From Letharia columbiana (lineage: Eukaryota; Ascomycota; Lecanoromycetes; Lecanorales; Parmeliaceae): DNA of 64,000 bases. The notes beneath the pieces are model-generated. The model saw only the letters and a list, made by a program, of their open reading frames with translations, made no database searches and was not told where the DNA came from. Numbering within the stretch: the first letter of the stretch is position 1; each line of letters opens with the position of its first letter. The stretch is taken from the NCBI RefSeq assembly GCF_014066305.1, contig NW_023501063.1, positions 1-64,000 on the forward strand. Direction: 5' to 3'. A program made the translations under genes and the position numbers. Of this stretch, positions 54,721-64,000 are shown in pieces.

Positions 54721-57700
54721 ATGGGTGTCACCGGGCTCTGGACTGTCGTTCAGCCCTGCGCTCGCCCTATAAAAATCGAAACGCTCAATAAGAAACGCCT
54801 CGCGGTCGATGCCTCCATCTGGATCTACCAGTTCCTCAAAGCAGTCCGTGATAAGGAAGGGAATGCCCTGCGTAACTCTCATGTTGTAGGCTTCTTTCGC
54901 CGCATCTGCAAGCTCTTGTTCTTCGGGATCAAGCCCGTGTTCGTCTTCGATGGAGGCGCACCATTACTCAAGAGGCAGACTGTTAGTGGACGCAAGGCAA
55001 GAAGAGAGGGGAGAAGAGAGGATGCGGTACGGACGGCAGGGAAGCTGTTGGCAGTGCAGATGCAGAGGAGGGCCGAGGAGGATGACCAAAAGCGGAGAGA
55101 GGAAAGAGATCGGCCGCCGGTAGATCAAGAGGAGGAAGTCCCTGAAAATTTGGTCTACGTCGACGAACTTCAGATGACTGAGAAAGAGCGACAGCAGAAT
55201 CGCACTTTCAAGAAGAAAGACGCCTACCACCTGCCGAATCTCGATATAGATCTGGCAGACATGGGTGCTCCGAATGACCCAAGGATCATGAGCCATGAAG
55301 AGCTGGAGGAGTATGCCAGACAGTTCCATACAGGCGAAGATGTGAATATCTATGACTTTAGCAAAATCGACTTTAATAGTCCGTTCTTCTTGAGTCTGCC
55401 AGCTAGTGATCGATACAATATCCTGAACGCAGCCAGATTACGATCAAGATTAAGGATGGGGTATAGCAAAGAGCAATTGGACACCATGTTTCCAGACAGG
55501 ATGGCGTTTTCCAGGTTCCAGATTGACCGAGTCAAGGAGAGGAACGAGCTCACCCAACGTTTAATGAACCTCAACGGAATGAATGGAGAAGATGCAATGT
55601 TCGGTATGAACGATGGAGGACGGGTGGCGGGAGAAAAAGGGAAGGAGTATGTGCTTGTAAAGAATGATGGTGTCGAGGGTGGATGGGCATTGGGAGTGGT
55701 GAGCAACAAGGGTGAAGGAGAGCGGAGCAAACCCATAGACGTGGAAGGTTTCGGAAAGGAAGATGAGCCTATGGAAGAAGACGAAGCCTGGGAGGATGAC
55801 GGGTTCGAGGATGTTCCAATTGAAGGTCTAAATCGGTTGCCTAAACGTCCAGATCGGCCACTAGATGCAAGCAAAGACAACGTTCCGTTCGAGTCCGAGG
55901 AGATCAAGAAACGCAGACGAGCTCTGTACGAGACGAGAATGGAGGCGGCGCGTGTGAAGAGAGCAGCAGCGGATCCAGATCTGGCTGAAGAGGGGCTCGA
56001 CTCGCTCTTTGTCCCTCAGCAAAACAACGAATATGGTAAGGATGATGATGAGAATATGGACGATCTTTTCGAGGGATGTGCTGCCTCCGGCTGAAGATGA
56101 AGACGACGACCTAAACCGAGCGATTGCAATGTCCCTCGAGGATCCAGACAATGATTCAGCTAGTGATTTAGACATGCCATCTTTCTCGAATTCGGCTTTG
56201 GCAGGCCCTAGAATCGACCAACCTCTGGAGTTCAACCAAAAAAATGCCAAAGCCGGTCGTGACTTTGCTCATCTAGCAAACGCAAGAGCTCACGGATCAG
56301 CTCCTAAGCCTTTCGGGGACGATAGTGATGATGAAAACGATATCGATCCGCAAGCTACATTGGCGGACTCGAGACGCACCAAGCATGAAACCCAGGATGG
56401 TCCGCGGCCATTTGCCTTAAAGGTAATGGACAAGACGTCAAGAGACCCTCGAGAGCTGACTTCTTCACAAGCAGCCTCAACAGCTCCTGCCGCGCCCTCT
56501 GCAACGTCAGTGGCATCTTCGCTACCATCTGGTTTTAATGGTCCCCTACCATTCGAGTCGCTAAGTCTAGGCACATCGATATTGGGAAGAAAGAAGAAAC
56601 AAGCCCCAGCAGAGTCATCAGGAGGCTTTGAGAAGGACCCTGACAATGGAAAACCCGCCCAGCCACTTCCGCCCTGGTTCTCTGGTGACATCCGTGAAGC
56701 TACTGCTGCACAAAAAGCTATAGAGGAGAAGCAATACGAAGGTGGCGATTCCGACAGGCTGTCCCTACTTTCTCCTCGTGCGGCAGTCTTGAAGCGGCAG
56801 GAGACTGGGGAAGTCATCGATCTAGAGGCGCCAAGAGAAAAAGTTGACGAGATCATTGATGTTGAGTCATCCGACGAAGGGGACGAAGACGATGTCATTG
56901 TGGGAGACACCCGGCCTGTTGATCCTGAAGTCAGGATGGGAGATGTAGCAGACCTTTCCAGAGCCGAGCCTGCATCATCAGATTTGCCTCCTAATAACCT
57001 CAATGCCGTGAATAACCAGATGCAAGGTATTAGCGCGGGGAATGGGAAAGCAACGGAACACGGTTCAGATAGCGAGGAGCCCATAGATTGGCCTGAGAGC
57101 GAGCCCGAGGCAGATACGAGAGTGCCACGAACTGGAACTGATGATCGAGAACCAGCTGGGGGCAAATTACAGGAACAGCCAGGGTCACCTTTGTCTGAGT
57201 TTGAGAATATCGATGTCACGGGCTCGCGGAATTCGCCACAGGACTCTGCTGCCGTTCCAAACAGCGAAGTGCAACCACCACCCTCTCTTAAGAGAGGCCA
57301 GTCCTCTATTGGCCCACGACTCGAGGATTTACCAGCCGAGGATGAAGATATTTACTCCGACCCCGAAGAGGAGGATCTGATGAGGCAACTAGCCATCGAG
57401 GCAGAAGAGCATGCGCGATTTGCGTCCACACTGAACTCCAAAACTCAATTGCAAAACGCTGAGGATTACGAGAAAGAACTACGTCAGCTCCGCAACCAGC
57501 AAAAGAAGGACCGCCGTGACGCCGACGAGGTTACGCATATTATGGTCACCGAGTGCCAACAACTTCTCAAGCTCTTTGGTCTACCTTATGTCACCGCGCC
57601 TATGGAAGCCGAAGCTCAGTGCGCTGAGCTCGTCAACCTTGGCATTGTTGACGGTATTGTAACAGACGATTCCGATGTCTTCCTCTTCGGTGGCACACGC

Positions 57701-58651
57701 GTCTATAAGAATATGTTTAATCAAGCCAAGTTCGTCGAATGCTACCTCTCTTCAGACCTCGAGAAAGAGTATTCTCTTGACCGCGAAAAGCTCATCCGCA
57801 TAGCACATTTACTTGGCAGTGATTACACTGAGGGTCTGCCAAACGTTGGTCCAGTAACAGCCCTGGAGATTCTGTCTGAGTTCGAGACGTTGGAGCAATT
57901 CTCAGAATGGTGGGGCACAGTACAAATGGGCCAAAAGCTGTCCGCAGAAGACGCTGCAAATCCATTTCGCCGCAAGTTCAGAAAGAATGCTTCCAAGCTT
58001 TTTCTACCCGCCATTTTTCCAGACCTGCGTGTCGACCAAGCTTATCTGCACCCCGAAGTCGATAAGGATCCTTCGCCATTCCAATGGGGCGTACCTGACT
58101 TGGACGCTCTAAGGTCATTCCTCATGGCTACGATTGGATGGAGTCAAGAGAGAACGGATGAGGTCCTAGTACCCGTTATTAAGGACATGAACCGTCGGGA
58201 GAACGAGGGGACACAAGCGAACATTACGCAATTTTTTGGTGGCAGCGTTGGGGTTGGTGGAAAGTCGAATGGTGGAAGTGGGTCTGCTTTTGCACCGAGA
58301 CGGAGGTTGGATGGCAAGAGTAAGAGAATGGAGACGGCATTGGGAAGATTACACGAGCAAGCCAGAAACAGGACCATCGGAGAAGGCGAGACGAATGCCG
58401 AAGTCGATGCGGAGCCCGCAGCGGTTGGCAATGGGGACGTCACTGGAACAACGGACGCAGCTACTGAGCCAAGGAAGAAACCGCAGCGCAAGTCGAAGAA
58501 GCGAGCTGCTCCAGTCTCTGCACCAGATTCTAACAGCGATAGCGAGGACAAACATGATGAATACGAGGCTCCTACAAAATCACGGAAACGCGGTCATGGC
58601 AGTGCTAAGGGCAATGCCAAAGGGCGTACGAAGGGGAAAGCTCAGCCGTAA
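54721..58651 (+). CDS. RAD2: RAD2/XPG structure-specific endonuclease
   Basis: Cuts 3' of lesions in nucleotide excision repair. The N-terminal nuclease domain starts MGVTGLWTVVQPCARPIKIETLNKKR (N-region) with the metal-site VDASIWIYQFL and VFDGG. A long acidic spacer with LFVPQQ follows. The I-region contains EAEAQCAELV, GIVTDDSDVFLFG and LLGSDYTEGLPNVGPVTALEIL (helix-hairpin-helix). C-terminal QANITQFF matches a PCNA-interacting PIP box (about 58218-58241), followed by a basic nuclear-localisation tail. The frame changes near 56036-56096. Either a 61-nt intron (GTAAGG to GAAG, in phase, giving NNEYD-EDDDLNRA) or one extra G in GAGGGATG explains it; without that G, DDLFE runs straight into DVLPPAEDE. 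The protein is about 1,100 residues, normal for the family. Confidence 0.93.
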
Positions 58652-58755
58652 TTTCGGTAAAGGCACATGCAATGGCGTTGTGGAAGCATGTGCAGGAAGA
58701 GGGTTGGACGATGCATAGCGCCGGCGTACAGGGCTTCCTCGTGTGGAGTGGTATC

Positions 58756-59937
58756 CTAGCTATCCAAAGCAATATCTGAACTCATCTTCCCAGCTTTGCT
58801 AGATATCTTCCACCGCCTCTTACGTCTTATCCGTACTCTTTTATCGCCGCCTTCTCCTTCCCCTTTTTGTCTATCTTTGACCCCTTTCCCACGCTTTGGC
58901 TTCCTCTCACCCTTCTTGTGACCCTCAATCCTGCTTTTCTCCACTTCCGGCTCCCTGACCTCCTTTTTCGTCGCTCCATTCTCCACCTCCTCAATCTCAT
59001 CCTCCATTTCAAACACTGCGCACCTTGCCTCGTAAAGCTTTTCCTCCAATCTTGCTTCCCGCTTCTTTGCAACCTTGTTCGCTTCTTCAGCCTTCTTGAT
59101 GTGGTTTTCAGTGTTAGCGATGACGGCGAAGAAAGCATCCACCGACTCCGCGGTCGGGACTCCAGATAAATCGCGATCGTATTGTTTGTAGATATCCCTC
59201 ATTTCCTCGATTTCGGCTTCTTCTGCTGTTTTGGCATCTTTCTGCTTCTCGGCATCGACCGTTTCTTGTTTTTCACCAGGCACTGGCTTCCCAAATTTCG
59301 CGATCCGTTTGTCATACTCCTTCTCGATCTTCTTCTGCCTAGACGGATGAGTCCGGATAGCTTTCTGGCAAGCCTTGATCTGACGCTCGATCCCCAGACA
59401 TGTCTTCTGACGGCGCTCGAGCTCAGAATGTAGCCCTACAAGTATTTCGGCCTTTGTTGGGGGTGCCGAAGGCGGGGTGGGTAATAGAGACTCGCGCTCG
59501 AGGTTAGGCTCCCAATGCTGGTAGTCAGCTTCTGTACCAGGCGTGGAAGCTGTGGAAGACATGTCAGGGAAAATAGATGGCGATGATGCTTCCTCGCGTA
59601 GGTCCGGACTGCAATTTTGGATCGCTGGTCTTGATGAGATGGTAGAGGCAGCTTGTTGTTGAGCTGCATATTGCTCTTGGAGCTGGTCTAGAATCTGTGC
59701 CTGGACTTCCTCAATAGCCGCTAGTCTAAGATTCCGTCTTGGGTTTGGGTTTGGCTCTGGCTCTGGTATTTGTTGCTCTGGGCCTGAAGCGTATCCTATC
59801 CTCGCCAAGTATTGCTCTACTAAGTGTTGCTCCATGGTGAAATCGAGGGGATTTCGCGTAGCTGCTCGACGGAATCTCAGTGAGTGGGACTGAGAGGTAG
59901 CGATACGGGGATTTCTGTAAGATTGGGTTCTCTGCAT
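58756..59937 (-). CDS. Coiled-coil hypothetical protein with basic C-terminus
   Basis: Single frame ending at 58756. The first ATG after the upstream frame boundary is at 59937 (MQRTQSYRNPR); a second, MEQHLVEQYLARIGY, lies at 59835. The protein has a Gln/Ala-rich stretch, a low-complexity Ser/Pro region, then from about nt 59460 an extended charged coiled coil (ERRQKTCLGIERQIKACQKA, ENHIKKAEEANKVAKKREARLEEKLYEARCAVFEMEDEI) and a strongly basic tail (RIRRKRRWK), possibly a nuclear signal. If the upstream ATG is used, the N-terminus is Arg/Ser-rich without acidic residues, resembling a mitochondrial presequence, so location is open. No family recognised. It is convergent with RAD2, with about 100 bp between their stops. 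Confidence 0.6.
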   Translation of the reverse strand: MQRTQSYRNPRIATSQSHSLRFRRAATRNPLDFTMEQHLVEQYLARIGYASGPEQQIPEPEPNPNPRRNLRLAAIEEVQAQILDQLQEQYAAQQQAASTISSRPAIQNCSPDLREEASSPSIFPDMSSTASTPGTEADYQHWEPNLERESLLPTPPSAPPTKAEILVGLHSELERRQKTCLGIERQIKACQKAIRTHPSRQKKIEKEYDKRIAKFGKPVPGEKQETVDAEKQKDAKTAEEAEIEEMRDIYKQYDRDLSGVPTAESVDAFFAVIANTENHIKKAEEANKVAKKREARLEEKLYEARCAVFEMEDEIEEVENGATKKEVREPEVEKSRIEGHKKGERKPKRGKGVKDRQKGEGEGGDKRVRIRRKRRWKISSKAGKMSSDIALDS

Positions 59938-60640
59938 AGTGAGCTGGACGCAAAGGGTTGCGAAAGCGAGTCTCAATTGGTACTGGTATCTTCAATAGTG
60001 GCGTGCCACAAATAGCTCTCAAAAGTGCTATGTCGTATTTGGTCGTACAAAGTGTCTTATGAAGGAACGTTCTTGGGCAAGTTTGCAAAATCAACAGCAA
60101 ACAAAGAAGAATCACGAGGCATGCAATCAAGCGTAGGCCAATAAGAATTGGTCAGCATTTTTCGGGAGATTCAACCCTACCGAAAAGGTCGAAAAAGTAT
60201 TTGCATCTTGATAAACAGATAAGCCCAATCGTAGCTGTCCTTTTCATTGTAGACATACTGTGCTGCAAGAGATTGAGCACTTTGTCGTCATGATTTCACC
60301 ACTTTTTAGCGAGCCTGATAGAATATGGCATTTCAGGACCGTAACAGAGCGAAAGATTCAATGGTAGCGACTGACGACATTGTGAGTCTATTGTTGACAC
60401 AAGATATCATGCTAAGCTGCTGAATAGAGAATGTCTCAATTATCGAGGGGAGATTGATTGATTGATTGATTACATCATACTACCCTGAAGTCTTGCCCTA
60501 GTGGCCGACTATGCGAGTTACGTAATCTATCTGATCCTTTCGGTCAATTATATGGTCTTAAATAAATGAGGCTATATAAGTTACCGTTATGGTTTTGCGT
60601 CTTAAGTACTTGATTCTTGAAAAGAAATACACCTTATATC
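59938..60640. other. Intergenic region leading into the AT-rich block
   Basis: No gene seen. Contains a small (GATT)5 tract at 60452-60471. Base composition becomes AT-rich after about 60,600. Confidence 0.45.
60452..60471 (+). repeat. (GATT)5 microsatellite
   Basis: Five perfect GATT units. Ordinary simple repeat at the boundary to the repeat-rich block. Confidence 0.9.
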
Positions 60641-60649
60641 GCTAAGGCC

Positions 60650-63600
60650 CTCCCGTCTTAATCGTGTCCTTCTTTTTGACCGCCTACCCTAGTGAATCCT
60701 TATTATTAATCTTTATTAAGGGCTTAATATTATCTAATAAGCCTTATACTCCTTATAAAGTTCGCCGCTATAGAGGCGTAGCGTGGTTTTATTAGTATAT
60801 CCTTATAAGTAATAACCCCTCTTTCCCTTTCTTCTTTCTTCGATCTATTATATTCCTCGCTTCTTATTAAATAGCTTATATTTATAAAGGATATATCGAG
60901 CTATCTACTTCGCTCCACACTCGTATTCTTTATTCTCTATATTCGGTATTTATTAGTTATAAAGAAAGGCCTTAAGACCTATTTTCTCGATTCTTATTTG
61001 CGTTATTAGCGACGTTTTAGGCGCTTAACTCTCGAATATAGAAGTTATATTTATTTCGACGGTGTTAATTAGATCCTTCTAAAAATACTACTTCGCTTCT
61101 TATTAACCTATTTAATAGTCTATTGTTTTATCGCGTAATTTTTAATAGCTATCTTAATTATCGATATTATTCTTATTTATATAATTAATAATTAGGCTGT
61201 TTCGTTAGTATTTATCTTTACTCTTTTATTATAAACTACTCGCTCTTATTAGCTAGTAGCCTTCTTCGCCTCTCTATTCGCCTATTTATTATTATCGATA
61301 TTAATATATATCGAAATTTAGTATAATTCTATTACTACCCCGAGATACTTTAGCGAATTAATAATTTATACTATTTATATTATATAGATCTATCTTAAGT
61401 GCTTATCTAGGTCTTCAATAGCTTAAATCGATATTTAATTATTTATATTTACTATAACTCTACTAAATTATAACTTTATTTAGTATATAGCTATTATAGT
61501 TAGAGCTTAAAGAATATCGTATAGTTTCGCGAGTATACTATATATTAATTGCTTAGGCTTAAATAGATACTGAAAATAGAATTAATATCTGACGATATAG
61601 CTAATACTCCTACCTTTTTATTAATCCGCTATCGTCTATATATATTATTATATATCCTTTTAATCGATCTTTTAGCCAGTTCTTTAGCGGCTTTCTTAGT
61701 CTTATAAATTATTATTTTAGAAGGCTTCTAGTTAAAAGCGGCGCTAAAAGGCGTAGTTTCTTAATTTTATTGATATCGCTATATCGTTCTTCGAATCTAT
61801 TAATATATCGCTTTAATAAACTTAGTTTTCTATTCTTCTTAGATTTTCTTTTAGACTTTTATCGCTCGAAATATAACTTAATAATCTCGCTATATACTAA
61901 ACTAATAGCGATTTATAAGATAGCTTTTAAGATAATCTTATCTAGCTATTATTTAACTAATAAGAGATATACTTCTATATTAAGTGCTGAAATAGATATA
62001 GCCTTAAATACTTTAGTTATCTTCCTCTCTATTTAAGATTAAATCCTTTATAGTAATAAGAGATAAGTTTTATTATAGCCGATAGTATTTTTAGACTAAT
62101 ATTATACTAAGTAGTAGTATATTATTTATAAGATAATTACCGCCTAATAGAGCTATCTTATACTCTTATAATTATTACCCTATATCGATCTAATAATCCT
62201 CGCTAATATATTAATACTTTTAATAGCTTTAGACCGAATCTTCTTATTATAGTAGCTCTATAGAAGTTTAGAGTTAATTTTAACTCCTAGATAGCGGATA
62301 AAGCGTCTCGCCTTAATATATTATCTCTCGTTGAGTTATAAAGAATAGTTTAAGCTAAATCTCTATTTTCTACTAAGATACAGTAGTTGATATTTACTAG
62401 AATTAAACTTCAATTTATATTATAACGCTCACTTTATATAAACTTCGTTATGGATTTTACGAAGTGCGTTATAGTTTTCCTCGATAAAGTCTTTTATTAT
62501 TAGAAGGCTTATATTATCTATAAAGCCGATAACTATCGTTTTTAAGTTAACGCGATTATTATATTTATTAATAAGATCTAAGTTATAGAAGAGATAAAGT
62601 ATAGGCGATAGCGATGATTCTTAAAGAATTCTAATTACTATAGAAGTCTTTAATATAGAGTATTCGCTTATTTTTTAATACTATTATTCTATTAAATAAG
62701 AACGATTCTATTTAGTTAACTACTCTTATATTAATTTTTCGCTTTCGAAGATTATAAAGTAGTTGAGGATAAGAGACTTTATTATATATATCTAAAACGT
62801 CTAATAGTAATATCGTAGCTACTTTATTAGAGTTTTAGGCTTAATATATCCTTTCTAGAAGATAGTAAATACCGTATTTATATAACCGTAATCTACGGCC
62901 TTTTATATATATGATCGATAGAAGTCTATATATCTTTATAAGATACGCTATTCTTCTAATAAGAATAAACTCTATTATTTTTTCTATAATATTAAGTAGA
63001 GCTATTAGCCGGTATTCTTTAGAAATTAAGTAGTTCTTACTTAGCTTCGAAAGGATAATTATTATTAATATTTTAAAGTGCTCTAGATAGTAGTCGTTTA
63101 TTATATATATATTGAATATTCTATATAGATAAGAGAGTAATGGCTCTAAAATCTCCTTAAGAATTAGATTAAGAATGTATCTCCCCGATACTCTCTTTGA
63201 CGGTGTCTGCGTTATGGCCTTTCTTATCTTATTTATAATAATCGTGCTTATTAGATAGGCTTATAGATACGCCGTATCAACGTTAATATTATCTAAATCC
63301 GCCTGTATTAGTAGTGAAAAGAACGTTCTTATAAGAAGATCTACCTTCGAGCTTAATTTGTTATATTCTTATTTATCTTTATTAAATAGTAGAGGGAGAT
63401 ATATCTATATTATAAGTTATTTTTTAACTTACTTAGTCTTTTTCTATATTATTTATAGCGACTTATACGCCTCTGCTATAAACTCTCTAAATACCTTTCT
63501 AATAGTTCTCTTAATTAGGTTATTTTTGAAGTTCTTAATAACTTTATACTTATCTTATACTTTCTTTAAAAACGTCGTTCTCTAGCTTCTTTTTAGCGAT

Positions 63601-64000
63601 TTATAACGTCTTTATACTTTCTTATATTTTAATATAAATTTTAATCTAGATTATAGTAATAATTTAATAATCGAAGCGAACTTCTCTATAGTCGCTTAGA
63701 TAGAGTTAATAATGGTTGCTACTTAATAATCGATACTATCGTTAATAAGGGTTTTATTATTTTCCTAGAAATTAATTAGATACTCTTTCGATGCTATAGC
63801 TTTAGCGAGTATCTCTCTTAGAACCTCGGCGTCTAGTTTGTTAAAGTTTCGACGTGTTATTAATGCTAACTCTATTACGGCCAGCTTAAGCTTTATAAGA
63901 ATTAAAAGATAATTAGATTCGCTTTCGAAATTATTTTCGATATTATAGTTAATAATATTTGTTATTAATATTAAAGTAGCGAATAGTAGATCTATTATTA
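60650..64000 (-). mobile_element. Tad1-like LINE fragment, RIP-degraded, minus strand, continuing past the window
   Basis: AT-rich, CpA/TpG-poor sequence with scattered stops. In the complement, around 62650-62520, a degraded reverse transcriptase can be followed: a SPILYLF-like block, then GFIDNIS, where the usual DD has become DN by a G-to-A change. The flanking length suits RT plus a downstream RNase H region toward 60,650. The copy differs from the 18-35 kb LINE in detail and is in the opposite orientation, so it is a separate insertion, possibly a different subfamily. No complete frame exists. Confidence 0.65.

Overview
The window is nuclear DNA of a filamentous ascomycete, most likely Dothideomycetes-like. 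The class is inferred; the phylum is well supported. The evidence is short GT-AG introns (about 45-60 nt), ascomycete families (MIC60/mitofilin, PIL1-type eisosome protein, CAF-1 subunit Cac2, RAD2/XPG, a stand-alone LigD-type phosphoesterase protein, LYC1-type acetyltransferase, an ABCC transporter) and long AT-rich blocks in which CpA/TpG dinucleotides are almost gone, the classic footprint of repeat-induced point mutation (RIP).

Layout. 1-15 kb: a 5'-truncated succinate-semialdehyde dehydrogenase with a 1-nt frameshift; a 1,290-residue membrane-anchored orphan protein; MIC60; a five-exon Helo-like/ankyrin protein on the minus strand; then a 2.6-kb gene-free stretch with minisatellites, a putative TA-flanked MITE and perfect inverted repeats. 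15-36 kb: a transposon landing zone. A LYC1-type acetyltransferase gene is split by a 640-bp inverted-repeat element (copy A) flanked by a perfect 10-bp target duplication. Two more copies (B, 17288-35492; C, 35507-36018) sit side by side with overlapping target sites. Copy B is itself split by about 17.5 kb of RIP-degraded Tad1-like LINE sequence arranged as a head-to-tail dimer. 36-44 kb: a GNAT acetyltransferase, an S/T-rich probably secreted protein and a five-exon ABCC transporter of about 1,602 residues. 45-60 kb: a beta-lactamase-fold protein that has lost its catalytic residues, the LigD phosphoesterase protein, PIL1, CAC2, RAD2 and a coiled-coil protein. 60.6-64 kb: a second RIP-degraded LINE, on the minus strand, running off the window.

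The genes are independent single-gene units and I see no biosynthetic cluster. The most novel content is the inverted-repeat element family. Each arm carries an ordered set of a 17-bp motif (three forward, three reverse; about 12 copies per element). It makes 10-bp target duplications, has broken a gene exactly between two codons, and contains no transposase of its own. Exon boundaries were worked out by eye from splice signals and reading-frame continuity; where the 5' exon could not be resolved this is stated.
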